Source of the DNA: Pontederia crassipes
Lineage: Eukaryota; Streptophyta; Magnoliopsida; Commelinales; Pontederiaceae
Direction: 5' to 3'
Assembly (NCBI GenBank): GCA_030549335.1
Contig: CM060188.1
Span: forward strand, 43,365,696 to 43,429,695
Length of the DNA stretch: 64,000 nt
This document shows, piece by piece, positions 1 through 10,739 of this stretch (positions within the stretch are counted from its first letter, which is position 1; every line of letters begins with the position of its first letter). Under the pieces are notes generated by a model, which was given only the letters and a program-made list of their open reading frames with translations, was not told the origin of the DNA and did not search any database. A program made the translations under genes and the position numbers.

Positions 1-1759
1 CTCTCAGCTCATGGATTTTACATGACACCTGATGTTGACTGACTGGAAGTCGGGGAAAGGATCTCCATTCAGCTATTTCACATATGGTGCTGCTTTTGCT
101 GAAGTTGAAATTGATACTCTTACTGGAGACTTCCACGCTAGGACAGCTGATATTGTTATGGATCTAGGACACTCTCTTAATCCAGCCATTGACATTGGAC
201 AGGTTTTTCACCACTTCCAATGATGAGATTAAGACTAGGTCTCACATGTGATGAATATGTCAAATCTGATTACACAATATGAATTATTATACAACAATAA
301 CAAAGCTTTATCTCACTAGGTGGAGTCGACTACATGGATCATACGACGCCATTTCGCTCTACAATATGAATTATTATATGCATAAAATATATTACATTCA
401 GACTTCAAACTGTCATAGCATATACATGTAACTTGTTAATTTTAATTTTCATATTCTCTATTCACGTTCCAGGATATTTCCTTAAGTTCACTATGATTGC
501 AGATTGAGGGAGCATTTGTTCAAGGTTGGGGTGGATTGCACTTGAAGAGCTGAAATGGGGAGATCCAGACCATAGATGGATTAGAGTAGGCCATCTATAC
601 ACTCTGGCCCTGGAACATATAAAATTCCATCTGTAGATGATATTCCGTTAAGTTTCAAGGTTTCACTCTTGAAGGTAACCTAATATTCTTGTGCAAGACT
701 ACTTTAACATCACATTGCTTATTTACTCTTGTAATTTCATTTGTCATCTCCTCAAAAAAAAAAAATTCATTTGTCATCTCCTAGCACATTGATATCAAAC
801 CAAGATTTTGAACTATGCACAACTTTTTTATGGTGGCACCAGAATATCTAAGATGTTGAGTAAATTATCTACAGTAATACTAATGTGACTGTACCACGTG
901 GGTTTGATCATCCTTATTTATTTTCTATCACACAGAGGTGATATGCTAGTGGATGCAGAAAACTACTGGCTAAATTCAGTCACATCAGCTCCCTTCATAC
1001 TGAAATCAAACATGGAAGTGATCTCTAGTCTCAAAACTCATATTAGGTGTAATATTTACTTACCATACCTGCTTTTGGTCAAGCAATAGGCCTACGTTCT
1101 TTATGGCAAAGCATGAAAATAAAACAACCAGGAACATGTACTCCTTTGACAGCATTTATCAAACGTGTGGAATAATAAGTCACAAGATGTCCCGATATCT
1201 TGTTACATTATCTTTTCAATATATTTCTGTCATTTTGAGATGCATTCTAATTGATAGTTTTCATTCTCCGCTGCTAAGGAACTGAAACATTTTCCTTTTT
1301 TGTTCTGAAAAGGGTGTTCCAAATGGTAGAGCCATTCATTCTTCAAAGGCAGTTGGGGAGCCACCTTTCTTGGTAGATGCAATCATTGCAACCAATCGTT
1401 GCTGACTTAGTTAGTTAGCAAGACTGAGTAGTAGCCTCAGGTTTAAATCTTGGAGTCGTTCCTTGGTCATGGAATTAACCTTTGCTGTTCTGTTTTCTCG
1501 ACTCCAAGTCAATCAAGTGCTAATAACTTTGAACATCGGAAATCTTCCGTACCTGTAGTCTTGAACACCGAAGATCTTCCGTACCTGAGCAGGCACCCAA
1601 AAAAAAAATGCAATCATTGCGGCGAGAGTGGAAGAGGGGTATCATGGCTGGTTTCCACTTGATAATCCAGCAACCCCAGAGAGGATCAGAATGGCTTGCG
1701 CTGATGCTTTCACGAAACCATTTGCTGGCCCTCACTACCATCCCAAACTCAGTGTTTGA
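1..1759 (+). pseudogene. XDH: Xanthine dehydrogenase 3' end, pseudogene
   Basis: C-terminal part of a plant xanthine dehydrogenase, the molybdenum-flavin enzyme of purine breakdown; the 5' part lies outside the window. Three exons can be read: to 202 (ends DIGQ, donor at 203), 503-674 (starts IEGAF, ends SLLK) and 1313-1759 (GRAIHSSKAVGEPPF, later FPLDNPATPERIRMAC and the terminal PKLSV before TGA at 1757). Introns have GT and AG borders and phase 0. The copy is broken: a 2-nt loss near 39-40, a frameshift near 525 and another near 605. About nine residues are missing after GEPPFL compared with my memory of the family, and a SINE with stop codons interrupts the last exon at 1390-1607. The molybdopterin-domain identity is clear; the pseudogene status follows from the visible breaks, assuming no assembly errors. 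Confidence 0.88.
1390..1607 (+). mobile_element. tRNA-derived SINE (family 1, copy 1) with 13-bp TSD
   Basis: About 218 bp inserted in the last xanthine dehydrogenase exon. Flanks are perfect 13-bp direct repeats ATGCAATCATTGC at 1377-1389 and 1608-1620, and the insert ends in an A-rich run just before the second repeat. A B-box-like GGTTTAAATC lies near 1440 and an A-box-like TTAGCAAGACTGAG upstream of it, as in a tRNA-derived pol III SINE. Removing the insert and one repeat restores the reading of the exon (DAIIAARVEEGYHGW). A related copy is at about 24378-24545. Confidence 0.85.
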
Positions 1760-2467
1760 TTTCTCTCGCCAGTGCTGAATTGTTTCTTTTAGATAATAAA
1801 AAAATACCTGATGATAAAAGGATATTTCGGACCTGAGTGGCTAAACTTATAAGTCAATTAAAATAATTTATAAGTAATTTTGAAATTTTCTTCATGTTTG
1901 ATAATTGAAAAAAATTGATAAACACTTATTTTATTTATTTATAAGTTAGAAAAAATAAGTTGAGGACCTAGCGTATTTTGTATGTGAAGAAAAAGTTGAT
2001 CATTTTGAACAATGAATGCACTATTTTACTTTTAGAATATACATATTTTTTTCATATATTTTTTCTATTATAATATTAATGATTTTTTTTGTCATATAAC
2101 TAAATCAAATTTATAAATTTTTTATTACTAAATATATAATTATTTATTTTTTAAAAATTACCTTCAATCATTATGTACTTCAATTAAGTCAACCTGGTCT
2201 ATGAGGGTTTGCAACAAATATTTAACTAATCGATGGACAGATTTTTAAGGTGCTATAATAACTACATTATTGCTTATGTACGCATCTCCAGGAAAAACTG
2301 GTGGCAAGTGGTTTCACATCTCTTTCCAGTAATTACTATGGCAAAAAACTATATTTGTGTATGCTCCCTCAATGATACCTTAAAAGAGATGTTGAATCCT
2401 TGGATGATGTTGCAGTCCCCCAAAAATGAGAAACCTTATGAAAGATGAGAGAGGTGTTAATGAGAGG
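1760..2467. other. AT-rich intergenic stretch
   Basis: Downstream of the xanthine dehydrogenase stop the sequence is AT-rich with poly-T and poly-A runs. Short open frames (for example 2233-2448) have no recognisable domain. I see no supported gene. Confidence 0.6.
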
Positions 2468-2476
2468 GTTAAAAAG

Positions 2477-3273
2477 CAATGTTTTTAAAATCGTGATCGA
2501 ACCGGTCGGCCAACTGGATCATGATTCAATCGGTTCGATCGGATTTTTATTAAAATAATATTATTTATATTACTTCAAAAAAATATATTATAAATTAAAG
2601 TATAAAAGGTAATAAGTAATAAAAAAAAGTATGTTATCATCATTTTAAATTAATCAAATAGTAGAAAATTATTTTTATATTTTTAAGTTATATATTAGTT
2701 AATTTCATGAATAACTTTATTTTTTTATTTGAATATTTCTTTATACTATTTTCCCACGTTTTAGTATTATTTCCTTATTCACGATCATCCTATCAAATTT
2801 ATTATATTATTCATGTTTCAATTTTTAATATAAATTATTTATAATAAATTAAATTTTATCATCTTCTGACAATTTTCTCCTTTATTTAAATTTAACTTTA
2901 TTATTGCATTCTTATCTTTTTTTTCAAATTCAAATGTAATTCCTTATTACTAATATCATTTTTTACATTCATTCTATAAAATCTAATCCCTTATTTTTCT
3001 CCTCCTATCAAATCTAATTCCTTATTTTTCTCCTCCTATAATATACTTTTCTTTTTTTCTATTTGTTTTCCATTATTTTAACCTTTTTTACTCTTTTTGA
3101 GAAAAAAACCGGATTGAACCGATTTTCCAGTTCAATCCGGTTTTGGCCGGGTTGACCCGGTTCAATCCGGTTTTTTGAAAAAATGATTTTTAATACTAAA
3201 CCGGATCGGACCGATAACCGGTTCGCAATTGAACCGATCGGACCAGCCGGTCCGATCCGGTTTTAAAAACACT
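2477..3273. mobile_element. Mutator-like MITE, copy 1
   Basis: A 797-bp element with long imperfect terminal inverted repeats: the left end reads CAATGTTTTTAAAATCG and the right end, reversed, AGTGTTTTTAAAACCGG, both followed by GGTTCGATCGG-type sequence. Identical 9-bp direct repeats GTTAAAAAG flank it at 2468-2476 and 3274-3282; this length is typical of Mutator superfamily insertion. The interior is AT-rich and has no transposase, so it is non-autonomous. A second copy in the opposite orientation lies at about 25045-25897. Confidence 0.82.
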
Positions 3274-3282
3274 GTTAAAAAG

Positions 3283-3805
3283 ACAACAAAAAAAGGAAAA
3301 AAATTCAGGAACTAACCTGAAATTTACGCATCTGTTACTCTAAATTCTCTGATATTGAAATCCTTGAACTCATCATCCTTGAACCCCTCTATCGTTCTTG
3401 GATTCTTTCTTGGATTATCAAGCACTTTGTTTATATTATAAGGGCAATCACATCGTTGGCCTTATTCAAGCAAAAACAAGATGAATTTTATTTAAACTCG
3501 AGACATGGAAGGCACATGCATGCGTTCTGAGTCCAAGCTTTATTTGCAACTTCCAAAACCTCTACAACTTTGTATCTCAGTACGTAATGTGACATATGTT
3601 ATAGTGTGACCGTTGTTAGAGCAACCACCACCGAAGAAGAAGCGGTGCGTCCGTTCGTCACGAAAGGTTATGGAGGAGGCAACTACCGATGAAGGAATGC
3701 GAGTCGGAGCAACAATCGGAAAAAAGACAACTCTTCATCTGGAAGGGACGCAGATGAAAGGGGGTGGTCCAGGACGGAGCATATCCCTATATATAGAGGA
3801 AAAGG
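3283..3805. other. Intergenic, possible LTR remnant
   Basis: No gene recognised. Sequence up to the CACTA element and the sequence after it (5127 onward) would join into one stretch. Just after the junction, at 5164, is TGATATCAGAGC, close to the initiator-Met primer-binding site of LTR elements. This hints that the CACTA element landed in an old LTR; no second LTR is visible. Confidence 0.35.
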
Positions 3806-3808
3806 CCA

Positions 3809-5123
3809 CACTACTAGAAAAATACGGATTATCGACGGTCCGGACCATCGGTAATCAGCCCGAAAACCGTCGGTAACGCAATTGCCAACGGTTTTCAGTC
3901 GGAATCGATCCGTCGAAAAAACGCTCGTCGCAAACGAATTTGCGACGGTTGAAAAAATCCGTCGAAAATATCGACGGTTCTGGCCGTCGGAAAAGTCCCC
4001 GGCGGTTCGACCGTCGAAATTTTCTGACGGTTGCAACCGTCGGAAAAGTCCCCGGCGGTTCGAACCGTCAATATTTCTGACGGTTCCAACCACCGGAAAA
4101 GACCGGCGGTTCAAACCGTCGATATTTCCGACGGTTGCGACCGTCGAAAAGCTGGAGGTCGGATCCGAACGGCCACGGCCTGATCCGGCCTCCGGCCGGC
4201 CGACAGCAGAGAGAGAGAAGAGGGTGCTCGCTGGAGAGGGTCGCCGGTGCGGGAGAGGGTCGTCGGCGTCCGGCGTGGGAGGGTCGCCGGCGTCCGACGC
4301 GCGGGAGAGGGTGCTCGCGGCCGGGAGAGAGAGAGGAGAGGAGGGAGAGAGAGAGGAGTGGAGGGAGGATGGAGAGAGAGAAGAGGGAGGAGGAATATAT
4401 ATAAAGGGAAAAAGTGGAAAGAAAGCAGGAAAAAGGAAAAAAAAAGCGGGATAACGAAATTTTAATTATCGACGGTTTCGGCCGTCGAAAACGTAAATAT
4501 TAAATATTTTTATAATTACCGACGATTGTGACCGTCGAAAATATATTTAGTTATATATAATATTTATTTTTTATTTTACCGACGGTTTGAACCGTCGGTA
4601 ATCGTTACCGACGATCAAAACCGTCGGTAATTGCGACGGTTTGGACCATCGCTAGTTATATTAATAAAATACTCTTTATATGATATTATTATACATTTAC
4701 CGACGGTTACGACCTTCGAAAATTGCGACGGATTTTGCGACGGATGGATATCCGTCGGAAATATCGACGTTCCTAATCGTCGAAAAATTAAATAATAATA
4801 TAATAAATTATATAATTAATTTTTTTATTTTCGACGGTCGTGACCGTCAGAAAATCCATCGAAAAAATTTAATAATAATATAAAAAATAAATCATTTAAT
4901 TTTTTATTTCCGACGGTCATAACCGTCGGAAAAGTCGTCCGAAATTGCTCGAAAATATCGACGTTCCTAATCGTCAAAAAATTAAATAATAATATAAATT
5001 ATTTTCGACGGTCATAACCGTCAAAAAATCCGTCGGAGAACCGTCGAAAAATCCGTCGCAAATTGCGACGAATTTAGAACCATCAGAAATTATCCGTCGG
5101 AAAATCGTGATTTTCTTGTAGTG
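3809..5123. mobile_element. Non-autonomous CACTA transposon with CGACGGT arrays
   Basis: The 1315-bp element begins CACTACTAGAAAAAT and ends ATTTTCTTGTAGTG, the inverted termini of the CACTA (En/Spm) superfamily, and is flanked by the 3-bp duplication CCA (3806-3808 and 5124-5126). Both subterminal regions are packed with copies of CGACGGT and its complement ACCGTCG, often paired head to head as CGACGGTTnnnACCGTCG; such subterminal repeats are transposase-binding sites in known CACTA elements. The centre (about 4140-4450) is purine-rich (GAGAGAGG) with low-complexity open frames. There is no transposase gene, so mobility would depend on a partner in trans. Confidence 0.9.
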
Positions 5124-5126
5124 CCA

Positions 5127-5980
5127 TCCAGGGAGCTCTAATCGTTAGATCACAACATTATATTGATATCAGAGCTCTTGCGATCGCTGCCTGTGTGTTC
5201 TTTCGCTCTCCAACAAGAATGACTTCCTTCTGCATCATCTTCAACAATCAAACCAAGAAACTGAGGCTCTCTGCATCGGAATTGCACGAATCTTCCGAAC
5301 AATCCTCAGCTTCCTCACGAATTCGTCAGAATGCATTTTCGTGTTTTTCCCCTTGAACACATCGTCAAGTGAAAGGCAGGCACTCGAATTTTTTCTTTTG
5401 GAGAAGATGAACTTTTTTTTTGGTCTTGACCATCGCACCCCTAAGTTGTTTTAATCTAAACAATTAGTTTTTTTTAACAATTATTTTATTTGTGCCATCA
5501 TTTTCTATCAATGCACGGATAACTATTTTACATATTTTTTAATCTTAACCATTGATAATCATGAAAATAGCGTAACCCTTGATTTAAGTACAAAAGAGAT
5601 TAAATTTTATTTAGGAATCGCCCACAGGGTATATTTATTTGTAGTTATTATTCGTCAACAATAATTATTTATTGGCCTGAATGTTTTTGTATTATTAGTA
5701 TTCCTACGGCCATTCTGTTAAGTTTTATAAGTTAAATCCTGTTATTTTTTTAGTGGATTAATGCTATTATAAGACCATTAACTCTGTGGTTCATTTTTTA
5801 ACTAAATTACTCTGTCTGCTATAATACTGTAGAATTTGGACATTAGTTATTCTAATAATCTCTTCTGTTGAGTGTTGACTATTGAGTAGTTTCTTTGCGT
5901 GAAAAATATCATTCTTAACACAATTGTTTGTTATAACCTAACCTTCTATTATTTTATTGTTATTGATAGAGGCAATAGAT
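5127..5980. other. Intergenic flank of the CACTA element
   Basis: Contains the primer-binding-site-like TGATATCAGAGC at 5164-5175, then AT-rich DNA. No gene or RNA is supported. Confidence 0.45.
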
Positions 5981-6400
5981 TTAGGGGTGTTCACCCGTGA
6001 ACCCGACGACCCGACTTGACTCGAACTCGACCCTCAGGTACGGGGGGTTGGATTTTTCCAACTGGAGTTGACCCGACGACCTAATGACCTAATCTTTTTA
6101 TTTTTATTTTTTATTTAAACTTAAGCCTATATTTATTTTAGAAAATTTTAAAAATTGAAATAAAATGTTTTAAATGCAGAAATAATATTTGAATAGTTAG
6201 AAAACTCATTTATGCTTTAAAATAAATATTAAATAATATTTTTAATATAAAATAAAAGAAAAAAATTAGGTGGTCGGATAACCCGACCACTCGACCCAAT
6301 TGGGTTGGTTTGGCCCCTAAAAAGGGCTTAACTCGACCCGGGTCGAATCGAATTTGTTCACGGGTCGATCGGGTCCAACCAAACCCATGAACACCCTTAA
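5981..6400. mobile_element. MITE with GGGTGTTCA termini
   Basis: A 420-bp element with inverted ends TTAGGGGTGTTCA and (right, reversed) TTAAGGGTGTTCATGGG. Subterminal GACCCGA / TCGGGTC motifs face each other across an AT-rich centre, so the single strand could fold. TAGAT occurs immediately to the left (5976-5980) and one base from the right end (6402-6406), a possible target duplication. No coding capacity. Superfamily not assigned; hAT-like is possible. Confidence 0.7.
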
Positions 6401-7026
6401 GTAGATTTGACATCGAAATCTATCCATTGTTATTAGTATGTAATAATTTCTGACTATAATAATTATTATTACAAATATTATTATTACAAATATTATTGTT
6501 CTGTATTAACTTATATATATATTTTTTACTTTTCCATTTTTTCTGTACCACTTTAAATAATAAACTCGTAGTGATTTAATTTTTTTTATGATTTGTGTAA
6601 GACCAATAATTTTATGATTAGGTCTCATTGTTTTATATTTCTCATATTCATGTTATTTTTTTTATGCATGTCACATGTATTTTTGATAATATGTAAGGTT
6701 TACTTTTATTCCCTCGACACCAGTATCTTCGAATATAGTCAAGTAATCATTTTTTTATTTAATAACCACTGGTTCATTTTTTTCTATCTTTGCCGAGTAA
6801 ATTTCTCTAAATGCTCTTCAGTTTTGACGTTTTCTCAGTGCTACTTTCAAACTTCATTTTGTAACAAGATTGTCATTCATCTTTTAACTTGTTTCACCAA
6901 CAATCCTTTTAACCTCCAATCGACGGTTTCTCAGTCATCTGTCGATGTGGTCTACACACGCCGATTTTCTCTCTCTCGTCCACACATACAATCGAATGAG
7001 GTGGCATTATTAAAAAAATAAAAATA
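6401..7026. other. AT-rich intergenic stretch
   Basis: T-rich sequence on the plus strand. The 142-codon open frame at 6593-7021 is Phe/Ile/Leu-rich only because of base composition. No supported gene. Confidence 0.5.
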
Positions 7027-7800
7027 TTAAAAAATAGGGCAGCACAAGACCTTGCCGAAGACTGCACAGGCGAGCATAGGAGCACGGGTCCCCCCACCCC
7101 CTCTTCGATTGTGCTCACCAGCACAGGAGTAGAGGGGTCCGCCCCCCATTTTGCGACTACGCCGGCGAGCGCAGGAGCGGGGGTCCCCCCCTCTGCAATT
7201 GTGCTCGCTAGCGCAGTTGTAGAGGGAGAGGTCGCGGTGAGCGCAAGAGGGTGGGGGGGTGTCGACCTCCCCTGTACAATTGTGCTTGTCGATGCAAAGG
7301 GAGAGGTCAACCTCCACCTATGCGACTGTGCTCGACGGCATAGTAGCAAAAGGGGAGGTGACTCCCCCCTCTGCGACTGTGCTCGACGGCGCAGTCGCAG
7401 AAGGGGGGGATCAACCTCCCCCTCCGCAATTGCGTCAGTGAGTGCAATCACAAAAGGGGGACCCCCTCTACGACTGCGCTCGTCTACGCAATCGCAAAAG
7501 GGGGGCGACCCCCTTGCTCCTATGTTGCCAACGAAGTCGAACGTGGGACCTTCTTCGTGAGCTCCTCCGTCAACACGGCACCTTCACCTACGCAAAAGAG
7601 GAGGCGACCCCCCCCCCCCCCCCCACCCCCGCGCGATTGTGCTCACCGACGCAGTCGCAAAAAGGGGAGGCCCCCCTCCTCTGTGCTCCTAAGTCGAACG
7701 CGACACCTTCATCGCGAACTCCTCCGTCAATAGCAACAAAGTCGAACGTGGCACCTTCACCTATTCCTCCGTCGCCTCAGACGATGATGATGTTGAGCCG
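7027..7800. repeat. GC-rich degenerate tandem repeat block
   Basis: About 775 bp of GC-rich sequence in AT-rich surroundings, made of diverged units of very roughly 50-60 bp. Recurring parts are GCGACTGTGCTCG, GGCGCAGTCGCA, AAAAGGGGAGG and CCCCCT. GCGACTG and CAGTCGC face each other, giving many short inverted repeats. A run of 17 C lies at 7608-7624. Open frames exist on both strands and in several frames at once, as expected of repetitive GC-rich DNA, so none is called. It may be the interior of an unrecognised transposon. Confidence 0.6.
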
Positions 7801-9209
7801 CCTCCGGCCCCACCGGTGAAGCGGAACCGGAATGCAGCACGTACGCAGATGCTTGTGTGGCATTTTTTAATATTATTTTATTTGTTAATGTTGACACATA
7901 GGCAAATGTTTGCGTGAAAGAAAGAGAAGTTGTCACGTCGGTGTCATGTCAGTAGTGTGATCGGATAATGACCTACAACCGGTGAAAATGGCATTTGGTG
8001 AAAGAAGTTAAAAGATGAAGTATAATCTTATTATAAAGTAAAGTTGAAGGATAGCGCTAGCAAATGATCAAAGTCGAAAGGTATTGGGTGTAATTATTTT
8101 AACTTTATTTTATGCAGATTAATTGCTTAGCTTAAACTGTTCTGTAAAATATTTTTTTTATTATCTTCCAATATCTTATAATCAATATTCTATAAATAAT
8201 TCATATTATCAATATTTTTTCAGCATGTGATTATTTATTATAACATTATGTAGCTATATTTATAGCATTTTTTTACTAAACTCATTTACTTATTTACGTT
8301 TGAAAAGTAATCCTTATGTTATTATGAAATTTGAATATTTTTGACGTATTTAAATATTTTTATTGATTTTGAAAACATACATTCTTTATTTCAAATTATT
8401 TTCTCAAGTTATATGTGTGCATTTTTTTATGACTATCACTTATATCCTAAAATTGTAATCTATATTCAAAACCCCATTTTTCACTCTAAGTGTTATTCTA
8501 ATTCTTATTTATGCTATACTATACATTATACTATATTATACTCCATAATATGCTATTTTTATTCTATAATAAAATGTACAAAAATTAATATACCATGCTA
8601 TACATACATTATATTCCAATTCCCAAATTCCAAAATTAGGGGAATAGTGCTTCTTTATTTTTCATGGGATTCAAATGGCGATTGTCGGAGATCCGACTAT
8701 CAGATCATTGGAAAATTTGTACCTCTTGTAGACCACGACAAATAAATTTCTTAGTATTTTTTTTGACAATTTTAGGAGAGTGGACGGCGGAGTTAAGAAC
8801 CTAGGGAAAAAAACTTCCCACAGTCGCCGACGTGAGTCCAGAGGGAATCCATCAAAACAAAAATTATGGACTCATAGATACCGACACGAGCTGACATTAG
8901 AACGGTTCCATTTAGTCGATGTAGAGTTTTCAAATTTTTCATGAAGTGTTGATTTTCTTAGAAATTTTTATCCAAATTTAAAAAGTGAATTCAAAATGAT
9001 CTATTTTGCTTCATGCGCTTAAAAAAATACTAGAAATTGCTTTTATAAAAATTGGACATCTCGGGACTTCATAGAATGACCTCATTTGATCGACATATGA
9101 TTCTCAAATTTTTCGGACACGTCGATAAACATATGCATATACACATACAAATATACATATATATATATATATTACATATATACATAGTTAATAACTTTAT
9201 AGTTAATAA
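7801..9209. other. AT-rich intergenic stretch
   Basis: Mostly AT-rich, with an alternating ATAC/ATAT tract near 9130-9185. No conserved protein, RNA or complete transposon was recognised. TACTAGAAATTGC near 9028 weakly resembles a CACTA end but is not convincing. Confidence 0.5.
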
Positions 9210-10730
9210 ATCTACTTTAGCGCCACCTTTGTGCCGCATTAGTGTTGCATACATCACAATGTCTTCACAATAGTTCGACAGCTCCCTCTCTACTCTATTT
9301 TAGTGTCACAATAGCGTCGCCATTTCGTGGCGCTAGTTTAGCGTCTCGGTATGTCGACGCCAATGCGACGCTATATTCTAACTTAGCATCAAAATTTTTG
9401 ACTCGCTAATCTACGATGCTATTTCACACATTTTAGAACTAACTATCTATCAGAATTGAATTAACGCCGCACCACATTAGCGATGCAATAGTGTCCCCAA
9501 ATTTGTGTTGCTAGGTGGTGATTCATGTGCTCATCGAAGAACGAATCCGAATCATCCTTTCGTTTAATCCGATGGTTCATAGCATGCTTATGCTATGAAG
9601 ATGCCGCTTTTTCCCCTTTTATCCACTCCCCTCCTCCTCCCATTGCTGTGCCCTGACGTCGCCTGGATGCTGCCCGCCTCCTCCTCCTCCTCCTATTGCT
9701 GTTGCCCTGACGTCATCTGGATGTCGCTGCCTCCTCCTAATGCTGCTGCCCTAATGTCCTCCTCCTCATCCTCCAATTGTTGCACATCGCCTGGATGCTG
9801 CCTCCTCCTCCAATTGTTGCTGCTGCCCTCACGTCACACGGACGCCGTCGCCTCCTCCTCCTTCTCCAACTGTTGTTGCTGCCCCTACGTCGCTCGGACG
9901 CTATCGTCGCCTCCTCCTCCTAGTGTTGCTGCTGCGCCAACACCGCCCGGACGCCACCGCCTCCTCCTCCTCCCGTTGCTGCTCTCTATCGGCGGTCGGA
10001 CGTCGCCTCCTACTCCTGTTGCTACTGCCCCGACAACGCCTAGACGCCTCCTTCTCCTCCTATTGTTGTTACTGCCCATTCTCTTCGGGCATCTCATAGA
10101 CGAACGACCGACCGACTAGGAGACATCTCCTTGTAGTTATGCAAATACATTTGATGTAATGAAAATGTGAAATTTGATGTAATCTTTTGATGTATTGAAT
10201 GCGAAATAATCCATCCTACTCTATTATATTTGATCTCCGCTATATTTGATCCTCTCCGAGCATTTGTTCATTAGATGAACATATCGTATATAGCGCCACA
10301 TTAGCGTCACATTAGTGTCGCCAGCTTAGCGCCACAGTAGTGATGCATTGGCGTCAAAGTAGCGCCCCCTTGCCGACAAGGTAGTGATTATTTTAGCGTC
10401 CTATTAGCGTCATGAGTAGCGTCACAATATAGCATCAAATCATCGCCGATTTAGCGTCGACAGGTTTCAACGTCGGATTAGGGACGCATTTGAGCCCTTT
10501 GCAATGACACTTTTCACGTCATCATATCATCGCGATAATGTCAACATGTGATGCTAGTAGCGTCGTTGAGTCTCTTGGCGCCATTGTGATGCTAATTGTT
10601 ACCGAATTCAGGCATCCTAGTGTTGCGACGTCATGGCGACGCTAATGCGTGACTAACTCTTTTAGCCATGGTTTAGCGTCTCTTTAGCGACATCGCACCC
10701 GTGTCGCTAATCGACAAATTTCTTGTAGTG
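9210..10730. mobile_element. CACTA-like element 2, left end unclear
   Basis: The right end is ATTTCTTGTAGTG at 10718-10730, the inverted form of a CACTACAAGAAAT terminus and very like the right end of the 3809-5123 element. Both flanks of the interior (about 9218-9500 and 10290-10715) hold repeated TAGCGTC, TAGCGCCAC and GCGACGCTA motifs, comparable to CACTA subterminal arrays but different from CGACGGT. The expected left CACTAC terminus was not found, so the left border is approximate and the element may be truncated. No transposase is visible; the interior is a minisatellite. Confidence 0.65.
9652..10085 (+). repeat. Minisatellite, diverged units of about 36-77 bp, roughly eight copies
   Basis: Successive units start with CCTGACGTCGCCTGGATGC or a variant, run through CGCCTCCTCCTCCTCC and end TGTTGCTGCTGCC. 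Unit lengths vary. The 174-codon frame across it (9595-10119) encodes only Pro/Leu/Ser/Cys repeats and is not taken as a gene. Confidence 0.7.
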
Positions 10731-10739
10731 ATCACCAAG

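Noticed and set aside
2233..2448. 71-codon open frame
   Set aside because: No domain and AT-rich surroundings; length expected by chance.
3613..4465. Several overlapping open frames on both strands around the CACTA element
   Set aside because: They arise from the CGACGGT repeats and purine-rich core, with Arg/Glu-rich low-complexity products in multiple frames.
6909..7819. Open frames of up to 180 codons on both strands
   Set aside because: Produced by a GC-rich tandem repeat; all frames are open at once and no conserved domain is seen.
9020..9045. TACTAGAAATTGC as the left terminus of CACTA-like element 2
   Set aside because: Only partial similarity to the terminus, no CAC start, and no 3-bp duplication matching ATC on the right.
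9595..10119. 174-codon Pro/Ser/Leu-rich frame
   Set aside because: It is the translation of a minisatellite inside a CACTA-like element.
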